From: Bryobacterales bacterium
Lineage (GTDB): Bacteria; Acidobacteriota; Terriglobia; Bryobacterales; Bryobacteraceae
Direction of reading: 5' to 3'
Length of the DNA: 64,000 nucleotides
NCBI GenBank assembly: GCA_020852175.1
Contig: JADZBH010000002.1
Location: 1-64,000 of the forward strand
Positions 54,226-63,648 of this stretch are shown here, piece by piece. Made by a program: the position numbers and the translations under genes. Below the pieces are notes generated by a model, which saw only the letters and a list, made by a program, of their open reading frames with translations, was not told the DNA's origin and made no database searches. Every line of letters begins with the position of its first letter. Position 1 is the first letter of the stretch.

Positions 54226-55624
54226 AGGCCGTCTTCTGGCGGTGGCGCTTCTGGGGCTCCTGGTGTGGTTGCCGGGAATCGATCAGGCCTTCCGCTCGGA
54301 CGAGGTGTGGAGTCTGCACGCGGTATCGATGCCGTGGCCGGCGATGATGGCGGAACTGCGCGGGGATGTGCATCCGCCGCTGTATTACTGGCTGCTGCGC
54401 TCCTGGGTGGCGGTGATGGGGGCTGGTGAAATAGCGGCGCGGTTGTTGTCGCTGGCGCTGTCGGCGGCGGCCGCGTGGACGGTGTGGTGCACGGCTAGGG
54501 AATGGTTCGGCGAACGGGCGGGAGCGCTAGCCGCGGCTGTGTATTGTTGCAGCCTGATCGCGCTGCTGGCGGCGCAGTTCGTGCGGATGTACGCGCTGCT
54601 GGGGCTGGTGTCGGCCCTATCGACAATGGCGTTCCTGCGGTTGAGCAGGCAGGAGAGGGTCCATACGGGCACGGTGGCGCTTTATGTGGCGGCCAACATC
54701 GCCGGGACGCTCACGCATGTCTGGTTCTTCTTTTTGCTGTTCGCGCAGGGATGCGTATTCCTGGCCGGCGGGCGCCGGCGCAGGTTGCCGCGCATGGCCT
54801 TGTGCGCCGCGGCTTCGCTCGCCCCCTACGCGGCGTATTGGCTGCCGGTGCTGGTGCTACAGATCCGCAAGAGCAGCGTGGCGCTGGCGTGGGCGACCAG
54901 ACCGTCGATTGCCGATGGGGCCGGAGCCGCGCTGCTGCTGTGTGGCGTGGGATGGTTCGTTGTGCCGTTCGTGTGGAAAGCGCGCGGGGCCGATGTGGTG
55001 CGCGTGCGTGCATGGTGCTGTGCGTTGGCTGCGATCACGATTCTGGTCCCGCTGGCGATCTCATTCTGGAAGCCGGTTTTCTGGGCGCGTTTCACGATCA
55101 CGGCTCTGCCCGCGCTGGCCGTGGCGATCGGTTCCATGGGTGGCGAAAAGGGGAGCGCCTGGCGCGAGGTGGCGCTGCTGGCGGCGGGATTGGGTTTGTC
55201 GGCGGCGCTGGCGGCGACGCGATCGCCCTGCGACAGCCGGATGGCGGCACGGCAACTCACGAAGTATGCCCGGCAGGGCGACCTGGTGGTGTTCACGAAC
55301 CTGTCGCGGCCGCCGGTGGATTATTACTGGACGGCGCGCGAAGCCGAGGAACGAAACTTCCCGCGTGAAAACGAGGAGCATCCCGGCTTTGACGCGCCCG
55401 TACCGGCGGAGCAGTTGGCACGCGAGGCTCAAACGATCGTGGACGCTGTCGAACAGGGGCGCTACCGGCGCATATTCCTGCTGCACGGCTTTCTGCCGGA
55501 CAAGGAGCGCGGCTTGCTGGAACGGTTGAACGGACGCCTGGAGCGCGTGGAGGAGTTGTGCCGGCGGTGCGAGGCGATGGGGAGTTACTACGACCGGATC
55601 AGCGTGTACCAGGCGCGGCGATAG
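54218..55624 (+). CDS. Membrane glycosyltransferase, GT39/ArnT-like
   Basis: A 468-residue polytopic protein with about 10 membrane segments. The N-terminal first loop has RSDEVWSLHAVSMPWPAM and then GDVHPPLYYWLLRSW, the acidic and HPPLYY signatures of the dolichyl-/undecaprenyl-phosphate mannosyltransferase (PMT_2) clan that transfers sugar from a polyprenyl phosphate donor in the periplasm. A soluble C-terminal domain (about 355-468) follows. I chose TTG at 54218 because CGGAGG lies 6 bp upstream and the start then sits just inside glgA; an ATG at 54176 would need a 50-bp overlap. The acceptor is unknown. It overlaps the convergent gene by 26 bp. Confidence 0.78.
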   Translation: MPRGRLLAVALLGLLVWLPGIDQAFRSDEVWSLHAVSMPWPAMMAELRGDVHPPLYYWLLRSWVAVMGAGEIAARLLSLALSAAAAWTVWCTAREWFGERAGALAAAVYCCSLIALLAAQFVRMYALLGLVSALSTMAFLRLSRQERVHTGTVALYVAANIAGTLTHVWFFFLLFAQGCVFLAGGRRRRLPRMALCAAASLAPYAAYWLPVLVLQIRKSSVALAWATRPSIADGAGAALLLCGVGWFVVPFVWKARGADVVRVRAWCCALAAITILVPLAISFWKPVFWARFTITALPALAVAIGSMGGEKGSAWREVALLAAGLGLSAALAATRSPCDSRMAARQLTKYARQGDLVVFTNLSRPPVDYYWTAREAEERNFPRENEEHPGFDAPVPAEQLAREAQTIVDAVEQGRYRRIFLLHGFLPDKERGLLERLNGRLERVEELCRRCEAMGSYYDRISVYQARR

Positions 55625-56396
55625 GCTGCAGAATCCGCTCGCGGCGCGCCGTCGCGTACATGTTCCAGGCGCTGAACTGTCCGGTCTTCAACTCATCCGG
55701 CGTGGGGTGGAAGGACCAGACGATACGGCGGGCGCGGCGGGCGAGTTCGGCCTTGCGGGCGGCTTCGCTGGGAGGCGGCGGGGCGCCGGTGGGTTCCAGC
55801 AGGACGATGTCTCCGGCGAGCAGTCCGCGTTCGGGAACGTCCTCGGGAATGGGATAGAGATTCGGCGTGACGAAGAGATAGAACGCAAGCACGGCAACGC
55901 TGAGCGGGAGCCAGAGCAGAAGTCCGGGCGCGAGAGCGGAGCGGGATGGGCCCCCGGATTCAGCGCGGAACTGCTCTGCCATGCGGAGAGCGCGAAAGGC
56001 CACGAAGGGGAAGTAGGCGATGAGCAGGCACTGGATGAGACCGCTCAGCAGGAACGTGGCCCAATGGGGGCCGCGGTTGAGCAACAGTGTCACGACCGGC
56101 GAGACCGCGACCAGCATGCCGGCGACAGCCGCCGTGGCGTGGCCAAAGTGGACGCCCAGGGCGAGCAGAAGAAAGACGCAGCCGAGCAGCAGTCCGACGG
56201 GAGGCTGGCCGAACAGGGTAAGCAGTCCGATGATGGCAAGCCCCCAAACGCCCCGGCGGGAGATGCGTACGGCCTCCTCTTCGGATTGGGGGTCGGGCCA
56301 GACCCAGCTTTTATCTTCACTCGGCTTGAGAGGGGGCATGTCGGGCACTGTCGGATGATCCTTGGCGGGAGCGGGCGCGAGGCCCTTCACCATCAT
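55599..56396 (-). CDS. Membrane protein of unknown function
   Basis: A 265-residue protein with a cytoplasmic Pro-rich N-terminus (LAPAPAKDHPTVPDMPPLKP), then about six hydrophobic segments between residues 45 and 185 (GLAIIGLLTLFGQPPVGLLL, FVAFRALRMAEQFRAE between them) and a soluble C-terminus (about 190-265). No family was recognised. Start choice is uncertain: ATG at 56396 or 56393, both without a clear ribosome site; a longer frame back to 56492 would overlap the divergent NIPSNAP gene. It is convergent with the GT39-like gene, overlapping by 26 bp. Confidence 0.6.
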   Translation of the reverse strand: MMVKGLAPAPAKDHPTVPDMPPLKPSEDKSWVWPDPQSEEEAVRISRRGVWGLAIIGLLTLFGQPPVGLLLGCVFLLLALGVHFGHATAAVAGMLVAVSPVVTLLLNRGPHWATFLLSGLIQCLLIAYFPFVAFRALRMAEQFRAESGGPSRSALAPGLLLWLPLSVAVLAFYLFVTPNLYPIPEDVPERGLLAGDIVLLEPTGAPPPPSEAARKAELARRARRIVWSFHPTPDELKTGQFSAWNMYATARRERILQPIAAPGTR

Positions 56397-56425
56397 GGCA
56401 TGCGGCGCGGAGATATCCTCTAAAG

Positions 56426-57199
56426 ATGACCCGCCGAGAAGCGTTCGCCGTAACGGCAGCCGCCGGCATCGCCACAAACGCCATGCAAGCACAAACCAGA
56501 AACCGCCACCTGTTGGAACTCACCTACTATTACTGCCGCAACTCGGCCGACGGCCAGATGCAGCGCACCACCGACTTCTTGAAGGCCATGGCCTCCGCGG
56601 CGGACAAAGCCGGCGTGAAGGGCCACGGCTATTTCGGACAACTGGTGGCGCCGAAGGGTCCCTTTGTCCTGGCGCTGATGAGTTTTCCTTCGGCGGCGGC
56701 GATAGAAGAACAGAAGCGGGAGATCTTCGCCGGAAGCGAGATGCGGAAGGCCGTGGAGAAGTTGAACTCCATTGCGGGGTTGACCTTCACGCGGGTCGAG
56801 TCGCGTTTGTTGCGCGGCTTTCCGGGCTTTCCTGGCGTGGAGACGCCCAAGCCCAAGGAGAGTTCGCGCGTGTTTGAGCTGCGCACCTATGAATCGAACA
56901 CGTTCGGCACTCTGGGCCGGAAGATCGGCATGTTCGACAACGGCGAGGTGGACATCTTCCGCAAGGTGGGTATGGCGCCTGTCTTTTTCGGCGAAACCAT
57001 CTATGGACCGGACATGCCGAACTTGACCTACATGCTCGGCTACGACAGCCTGGGGCATCGCGAGAAAACATGGTCGGATTTTGTCAGCCATCCCGAGTGG
57101 GTGAAGTTGCGGGCGACGCCCGGCCTGAGCGACGCCGAGGTGGTTTCCAATATCAGCTCGACTTTCCTGCGCCCGCTGCCCTTCTCGCCGGTCCGGTAA
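56426..57199 (+). CDS. NIPSNAP family protein
   Basis: A 257-residue protein with a Tat-like leader (MTRREAFAVTAAAGIA). Two ferredoxin-like alpha/beta repeats of the NIPSNAP/dimeric alpha-beta barrel class are visible: LLELTYYYCRNSADGQMQRT (about 28-125) and VFELRTYESNTFGTLGRKIG (about 140-250), the second with MPNLTYMLGYDS and WVKLRATPGLS, typical of NIPSNAP. The biochemical role of these proteins is unknown; Acidobacteriota encode many exported ones. A serine hydrolase gene follows after 3 bp, so the two should be co-expressed. Confidence 0.85.
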   Translation: MTRREAFAVTAAAGIATNAMQAQTRNRHLLELTYYYCRNSADGQMQRTTDFLKAMASAADKAGVKGHGYFGQLVAPKGPFVLALMSFPSAAAIEEQKREIFAGSEMRKAVEKLNSIAGLTFTRVESRLLRGFPGFPGVETPKPKESSRVFELRTYESNTFGTLGRKIGMFDNGEVDIFRKVGMAPVFFGETIYGPDMPNLTYMLGYDSLGHREKTWSDFVSHPEWVKLRATPGLSDAEVVSNISSTFLRPLPFSPVR

Positions 57200-57202
57200 C
57201 CT

Positions 57203-58267
57203 ATGCTGCGCAGGACATTCCTACTCGTTTTGAGCGCGCTGCCGGTGTGCGCGCAACTGCCGGTGGAAACCGTCGAACGGATCGGCCGTCTGGTGGAAAC
57301 AAAGATGGCCAAGGATTCGATACCGGGGTTGTCCGTGGCCGTGGCGGTGAACGGAGAGCTGCGCTGGGAACAGGGCTATGGATTCCAGGACCTGGAGGCG
57401 CTGGTTCCGGCGACTTCGCAAACCGTGTATCGTCTGGCGTCGATTTCGAAGCCCATCACCGCCGTGGCGGCGATGCAGTTGTCCGAGCAGGGCCGTCTGG
57501 ATTTGCATTCTCCCGTGCAGCGCTATGTGCCGTCGTTTCCGGCCAAGCCGCTGGGCACCGTGACGGTGGGTCTGCTGCTGGCGCACCTGGGCGGCATTCG
57601 CCATTACAACGGTAACGGTGAACTGGATACGGTGCTGCACTACGACAACGTGGCCGATGCGATAGGCGTGTTCGCCAACGATCCGTTGGTGGCCGAGCCG
57701 GGAACCAAGTACAGCTACTCGACCTATGGCTACAACCTGGCGGGCGCGGCCGTGCAGGCGGCCTCGGGCGAGCGGTTTCACGACTATGTGCAGCGGCACA
57801 TCTGCCAGCCGGCGGGCCTGACGACACTGCGCGACGACAACCGTTGGGAAATTGTCCGGCACCGTACGCGGTTCTATTCGAAGCGCCAGGACGGGACGGT
57901 GTTCAATGCGGGCTTGACCGATACGTCGAACAAGATTCCCGGCGGAGGCATGGTCGCCACGGCGGGCGATATCGTCCGTTTCGCGCTGGCCGTGCGTGGC
58001 GGCGTACTGCTGAAACCGGAGACGGTGCGAACGATGTGGGCGCCGCGGACGCTGAGAAACGGCGGCACGTCGAGCTACGGCTATGGCTGGGATCTGGGGG
58101 AGCGCAACGGGCGGCGCGTGGTGGGGCACAGCGGCGGACAGCAGGGAACCTCCACCCGGCTGTTCATGGAGCCGGACACGGGAACCGCGGTCGTGGTGAT
58201 GGCGAACCTGGACCAGGCGGGCGTGGATGGTCTGGCGGACGCGATTCTGGACGCGGTTCAGCCCTAG
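57203..58267 (+). CDS. Secreted class C beta-lactamase-like serine hydrolase
   Basis: A 354-residue protein with signal peptide MLRRTFLLVLSALPVCAQ. It has the penicillin-binding/beta-lactamase fold with S80-I-S-K83 (RLASISKPITAV), a second motif Y172-S-T in SYSTYGYNLAG where class C enzymes usually have Y-x-N, and the third motif HSGG (VGHSGGQQGTS). Such proteins act as D-aminopeptidases, carboxylesterases or PBP4B-like hydrolases more often than true lactamases. It is the middle gene of a three-gene run with NIPSNAP (3 bp before) and an amidohydrolase (31 bp after). Periplasmic; substrate unknown. Confidence 0.87.
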   Translation: MLRRTFLLVLSALPVCAQLPVETVERIGRLVETKMAKDSIPGLSVAVAVNGELRWEQGYGFQDLEALVPATSQTVYRLASISKPITAVAAMQLSEQGRLDLHSPVQRYVPSFPAKPLGTVTVGLLLAHLGGIRHYNGNGELDTVLHYDNVADAIGVFANDPLVAEPGTKYSYSTYGYNLAGAAVQAASGERFHDYVQRHICQPAGLTTLRDDNRWEIVRHRTRFYSKRQDGTVFNAGLTDTSNKIPGGGMVATAGDIVRFALAVRGGVLLKPETVRTMWAPRTLRNGGTSSYGYGWDLGERNGRRVVGHSGGQQGTSTRLFMEPDTGTAVVVMANLDQAGVDGLADAILDAVQP

Positions 58268-58298
58268 GGCGGGCCGCGAGTACGATACAATCCACCGC

Positions 58299-59588
58299 AT
58301 GCTCCGCATACTCGCCGTCACGTTGCTTGCCTCACTGGCAGTGCAAGCCCAACAGTACGATCTGCTGCTGAAGGGCGGCACGGTGATCGACGCACGGAAC
58401 CGGATCAACGCCGTGCGCGATGTCGCCATCAAGGATGGCAAGATCGCCGCCGTCGCCGCGGGCATTCCGGCTTCACAGGCGCTGAAGTCCGTGGATGTTT
58501 CCGGCCTGTATGTGGCGCCGGGGTTGATCGACATCCATGTGCACGTGTTCGCGGGCGAGGGCCGTGAGTACATGGGCGAGTCCAGCGTGATGCCGGACGA
58601 CCACAGCTTCCGCGCGGGCGTGACGACGATGGTGGATGCCGGTTCGTCGGGCTGGAAGAGCTTTCCGCGGTTCAAGACTCGTGTCATCGATAAGTCTCAT
58701 ACGCGCGTGCTGGCGTTTCTGAACATTGTCGGCACGGGCATGGGGGGCGGCTCGGATGTGGAGCAGAACACGAACGAGATGAACCCGAAGGCCTGCGCCG
58801 ACCGGATCAAACAATACAGCTCGGCCATCGTGGGGGTGAAGACGGCTCACTACACGGCTCCGAACTGGATTGCCGTGGACAACGGCCTGGCTTGCGCCAA
58901 TGAAGCGGGCACGCCGTTGATTGTCGATTTTGGCAAGTTCCAGCCGGAGCGGCCGTTCGAGGACCTGGTGACGAAGAAACTCCGGCCGGGCGACATCTAC
59001 ACGCACGCCTACCTGGCATCGGTACCGATGCTGGATGCGGAGGGGAAGGTGCGCGACTACTTGCGTGAGAGCCGCAAGCGGGGCGTGCTGTTCGATGTGG
59101 GCCATGGCGGGGGTAGTTTCGTGTTCCGGCAGGCCGTGCCGGCGATGCAGCAGAACTTCTGGCCCGATTCGATTTCGACGGACCTGCACATCACGTCGAT
59201 GAACGCCGGCATGAAGGACATGACCAACGTGATGTCGAAGTTCCTGGTGATGGGCATGCCAATGGATGAGGTGGTGGCGCGTTCCACCTGGAACCCGGCG
59301 AAGGAAATCAGACGCGAGGAACTGGGGCATCTCACGGTGGGAGCCGTGGCCGACGTGGCCGTGCTGAGCGTTTTGACGGGCAAGTTTGGCTATACCGACG
59401 TGTATGGGGCGCGGCTGGAGGGGGACAAGAAGATCGTCGCGGAGCTTACGCTAAGGGAAGGACGCGTGGTGTGGGACCTGAACGGCCTCACGCGGCAGGA
59501 GTGGAACACGCTGCCGAAGACGTATGGTCCGCAGGGCAATGGGCGCTGGGACGGGACGCTTGGTCAAGCGATCCGCGAGCGAAGGTAG
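58299..59588 (+). CDS. Exported amidohydrolase/deacetylase family metallohydrolase
   Basis: A 429-residue protein with signal peptide MLRILAVTLLASLAVQAQ. The amidohydrolase barrel begins with the H80-V-H82 metal motif (LIDIHVHVF). A Lys likely carboxylated to bridge metals is in VGVKTAHYTAP, later His ligands are in IYTHAYL and DVGHGGGSF, and the catalytic Asp is probably in ISTDLHITS. The layout matches the EF0837/Atu3266-like deacetylase group, whose members cleave N- or O-acetyl groups. Closing strands (LTVGAVADVAVLSVLTGKFG) are standard. It ends the NIPSNAP-serine hydrolase run. The natural substrate is unknown. Confidence 0.87.
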   Translation: MLRILAVTLLASLAVQAQQYDLLLKGGTVIDARNRINAVRDVAIKDGKIAAVAAGIPASQALKSVDVSGLYVAPGLIDIHVHVFAGEGREYMGESSVMPDDHSFRAGVTTMVDAGSSGWKSFPRFKTRVIDKSHTRVLAFLNIVGTGMGGGSDVEQNTNEMNPKACADRIKQYSSAIVGVKTAHYTAPNWIAVDNGLACANEAGTPLIVDFGKFQPERPFEDLVTKKLRPGDIYTHAYLASVPMLDAEGKVRDYLRESRKRGVLFDVGHGGGSFVFRQAVPAMQQNFWPDSISTDLHITSMNAGMKDMTNVMSKFLVMGMPMDEVVARSTWNPAKEIRREELGHLTVGAVADVAVLSVLTGKFGYTDVYGARLEGDKKIVAELTLREGRVVWDLNGLTRQEWNTLPKTYGPQGNGRWDGTLGQAIRERR

Positions 59589-59738
59589 TTCGTCGCATAA
59601 ACTCTTATTTTTCAATGATTGTGCTTGAATACGGGAGAGGTGTGGGTAGTGGCGCCGAAGGTTCCGGCTACTGGAACAGGCAGATAAATCTGAGTGGCTG
59701 ACAGTCAAGCATACTGAGGAATAAGAACTATTTTCCCT

Positions 59739-59767
59739 TTGTTTGCAGGATCTTATCTGAATATTCT
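59739..59767 (+). promoter_or_regulatory. Promoter of groES-groEL
   Basis: TTGTTT (59739-59744) and TATTCT (59762-59767) are spaced by 17 bp, giving a start near 59774 inside the CIRCE-like element and a leader of about 180 nt. No sigma-32 consensus was identified. Confidence 0.5.
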
Positions 59768-59792
59768 GTCACTCACTGAAAAACTGTGCTAA
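59766..59792 (+). promoter_or_regulatory. Degenerate CIRCE-like element (HrcA operator candidate)
   Basis: CTGTCACTC-N9-CTGTGCTAA matches the CIRCE consensus TTAGCACTC-N9-GAGTGCTAA at 13 of 18 arm positions, with the exact 9-bp spacer and 27-bp length, over the predicted transcription start of groES, where CIRCE usually lies. The two arms pair poorly with each other, so the element may be weak or decayed. No hrcA gene is in the window. Confidence 0.5.
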
Positions 59793-59806
59793 AAATAAGG
59801 AGTGGA

Positions 59807-59905
59807 CTGGGCGTTCGCCCGGTTCGCTGAAGAGACTTTGGGCGTACAAGCGGCCCTGGCGGCCGCTGGCAGTGGAGGTGGCCACCTCGCTGCGAGTTCG
59901 CCCAG
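59807..59905 (+). promoter_or_regulatory. Structured RNA leader of groES
   Basis: Nested inverted repeats: CTGGGCG (59807-59813) pairs with CGCCCAG (59899-59905) as an outer stem; AGCGGCC/GGCCGCT (59849-59867) forms a perfect 7-bp hairpin with a 5-nt loop; GAGGTGGCCACCTC (59875-59888), extended by GCAG/CTGC, forms a second. The last holds a TGGAGGT copy of the ribosome site, and its ACCTC arm could alternatively pair with the real GAGGT at 59943-59947. This suggests temperature- or factor-responsive translation, not proven. Confidence 0.45.
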
Positions 59906-59956
59906 CACGGATTTTTTCTTAAGCAGCAGTTTCGATTCAATGGAGGTCAAACACCC

Positions 59957-60292
59957 ATGGCAATGAACATCCGCCCGCTCTACGACCGTATTGTCGTGAA
60001 GCGGATTGAGGAACCGAAGGAGTCGATGTCGGGTAGCATCATCATCCCTGACACCGCGAAGGAAAAGCCGCAACTGGCGGAAGTGGTCGCGGTTGGCAAG
60101 GGCCGCCGTCTCGAAGATGGCAAGCTGATCGCCCTGGAAGTTCAAGTCGGCGACCAGATCCTGTTCGGCAAGTACGCCGGCAACGAGGTTCCCAAGAGCT
60201 TCGGCGATGAGTACCTGATTCTGCGCGAGGACGAGATTCTCGGCGTGTTGGAATCGGGCAATGGCTCGGCGAAGAAGTCGAAGGCCAGCTAG
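59957..60292 (+). CDS. groS: Co-chaperonin GroES
   Basis: A 111-residue GroES (Cpn10), the seven-membered lid of the GroEL folding chamber in the cytoplasm. Family motifs: [15 protein letters not shown] at the N-terminus, the mobile loop ([18 protein letters not shown]), [11 protein letters not shown] and [14 protein letters not shown] 12-residue Ser/Lys-rich tail ([12 protein letters not shown]) extends beyond the usual 95-100 residues. It starts at ATG 59957 after GGAGGT. Upstream lie a promoter, a CIRCE-like box and a structured leader; groEL follows after 48 bp. Confidence 0.97.
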   Translation: MAMNIRPLYDRIVVKRIEEPKESMSGSIIIPDTAKEKPQLAEVVAVGKGRRLEDGKLIALEVQVGDQILFGKYAGNEVPKSFGDEYLILREDEILGVLESGNGSAKKSKAS

Positions 60293-61972
<1,680 letters not shown>

Positions 61973-61992
61973 GAGCTAACCGCTCCACGCAT

Positions 61993-62008
61993 TCCGCCCC
62001 AGGGCGGA
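61993..62008. repeat. Short inverted repeat after groEL
   Basis: TCCGCCC-CA-GGGCGGA lies 20 bp past the groEL stop and ahead of the terminator. The loop is only two bases as drawn, so the RNA stem would open to five pairs. It may stabilise the 3' end of the transcript. Confidence 0.35.
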
Positions 62009-62033
62009 GTAGCCGTGTGCCAAGCTCAAGTGA

Positions 62034-62067
62034 AAAGCCCGCTCCCCTCGGGGGGCGGGCTTTTTTT
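62034..62067 (+). terminator. Rho-independent terminator of groES-groEL
   Basis: AAAGCCCGC (62034-62042) pairs with the 3' arm GCGGGC (62055-62060), extended inward by CCCC/GGGG, and is followed directly by seven T residues (62061-62067). It is a textbook strong intrinsic terminator 62 bp after the groEL stop. Confidence 0.93.
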
Positions 62068-62174
62068 ACGTTTAGCGATGAAGAGGCCGCGCCCCGGCGC
62101 GTGGGCCGCAGGTCCCCCGTGTGAGACGATGTTTCGTGATGACGGCCAGCCAGACGCTGGCCCCGGGAGACACG

Positions 62175-63638
62175 ATGAGACGGTTGATGGCAGTGATGAT
62201 TCTGACGGCGGCTCTGGCGACGGCTCAACGTTACGAAGCAGCGTGGGAGTCGATCGACAAGAGGCCGACGCCGTCCTGGTTCACCGAAGCCAAGTTCGGC
62301 ATCTTCATCCATTGGGGCGTCTACTCCGTGCCTGCGTATGCGCCCGTGCTGCCCGGCAAACTGGCCTATGCCGAATGGTATTGGAACGCGATGACGAACG
62401 GGCGCGATAACCCCAAGGCCAGTGCGTTACAGAAAGGCACCTGGGAGTATCACAAAAATATGTACGGCGCGGCGTTTCCGTATCAGGATCTGGCGCCACG
62501 ATTCCGCGCCGAATTGTACGATCCGGATCACTGGGCAGACGTGTTCGCCCGGTCGGGCGCGAAGTATGTGGCGCTTACGTCGAAGCATCACGAAGGATTC
62601 GCCCTTTGGCCGAGCCGGGAGGCCTCGGCGGCGTGGGGACGGCCCTGGAACGCCGTCGAGATTGGCCCCAGGCGCGACGTCCTGGGCGATCTCACGGAGG
62701 CCGTGCGGCGTAAGGGGCTCAAGATGGGTTTCTACTATTCCCTCTATGAGTGGTACAACCCGCTTTGGCTCTCCGACAAGCCTCGTTACGTCCGCGAACA
62801 CATGACTCCCCAGTTCAAGGACCTCGTCTCGCGCTATAAACCGTCGATCATCTTCAGCGACGGAGAGTGGGATCTGCCGTCGGCCGAATGGGGCTCGCCG
62901 GCGCTGCTGGCCTGGCTGTTCAATGAGAGCCCGGTGAAGGACGAGGTCGTCATCAACGACCGCTGGGGCAAGGACTCGCGCCACAAGCATGGCGGCTATT
63001 GGACCACCGAGTACACGCCCGGCATGAGCGGCATGGAACACCCCTGGGAGGAGAGCCGCGGCATGGGGTTCAGCTATGGCTACAACCGCGCCGAACGCCT
63101 GGAACACTATCATTCGGGCCGCGACCTGGTGATCATGTTCGCCGATCTGGTGAGCCGGGGCGGCAACCTGCTGCTCGACATCGGGCCTGACGGCGACGGA
63201 ACGATTCCGGTGATCATGGAGCAGCGGCTGATGGAAATCGGCGGCTGGTTGAAGGTGAACGGCGAGGCGATCTACGGTACGAAACCCTGGAAGGTGACGC
63301 GGCAGTGGAGCGCGGGCGAGCAGCCGAAGGTGGAGTACAACAAGGAATATTCGACGGCGTACGACGTCACGCAACTGACAGCGAAGCAGGCGCCGGGAAA
63401 AGCCTCCATTGAAGCGTTCTTCACATCGAAGGGCGAGGATGTGTACGCGATTCTGCCCCGCTGGCCTGGAAAACAGTTCGTCGTGCGGAACGTGGCCGGC
63501 GTGAAAGGCGCGTCGCTGCTGGGAGCGCCGGGAGCGCTGAAGGTGCGGAGCGTGAAAGACGGCGTGCGGGTGAGCCTACCCGAGATGCCCGAGGAGTTGA
63601 TGCGCCAGCCCGCGTGGGTGATCAAGCTGGCACGCTAG
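62175..63638 (+). CDS. Alpha-L-fucosidase, GH29
   Basis: A 487-residue protein with start MRRLMAVMILTAALATAQ after GGGAGA; upstream ATGs only add a non-signal stretch. GH29 features: KFGIFIHWGVYSVPAYAP near the N-terminus, YNPKHHEGFA-type strand (LTSKHHEGFALWPS), the nucleophile Asp in IIFSDGEWDLPSAEW, and RGGNLLLDIGPDGDGTIP before a C-terminal beta-sandwich (about 390-487). These retaining enzymes release L-fucose from plant xyloglucan, pectin or animal glycans; here periplasmic or secreted. The acid/base residue is not certain by eye. It follows the groEL terminator and ends 10 bp from a convergent partial gene. Confidence 0.92.
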   Translation: MRRLMAVMILTAALATAQRYEAAWESIDKRPTPSWFTEAKFGIFIHWGVYSVPAYAPVLPGKLAYAEWYWNAMTNGRDNPKASALQKGTWEYHKNMYGAAFPYQDLAPRFRAELYDPDHWADVFARSGAKYVALTSKHHEGFALWPSREASAAWGRPWNAVEIGPRRDVLGDLTEAVRRKGLKMGFYYSLYEWYNPLWLSDKPRYVREHMTPQFKDLVSRYKPSIIFSDGEWDLPSAEWGSPALLAWLFNESPVKDEVVINDRWGKDSRHKHGGYWTTEYTPGMSGMEHPWEESRGMGFSYGYNRAERLEHYHSGRDLVIMFADLVSRGGNLLLDIGPDGDGTIPVIMEQRLMEIGGWLKVNGEAIYGTKPWKVTRQWSAGEQPKVEYNKEYSTAYDVTQLTAKQAPGKASIEAFFTSKGEDVYAILPRWPGKQFVVRNVAGVKGASLLGAPGALKVRSVKDGVRVSLPEMPEELMRQPAWVIKLAR

Positions 63639-63648
63639 GTTCGCGTCC

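Larger units (their letters stand above)
59589..59956 (+). other. Upstream region and leader of groES
   Basis: The 368-bp gap holds, from about 59739 on, a promoter, a CIRCE-like element and a structured leader (listed separately). 59589-59738 is relatively AT-rich and shows nothing recognisable. The groES ribosome site GGAGGT is at 59942-59947, 9 bp before the ATG. Confidence 0.6.

Noticed and set aside
57203-58267. True antibiotic-resistance beta-lactamase
   Set aside because: The second motif reads Y-S-T instead of Y-x-N and the genomic context is hydrolytic; a D-peptidase or esterase-like role is more likely.
59766-59792. Perfect CIRCE element at groES
   Set aside because: The arms match only 13 of 18 consensus bases and pair poorly with each other, so it is listed only as a CIRCE-like candidate.
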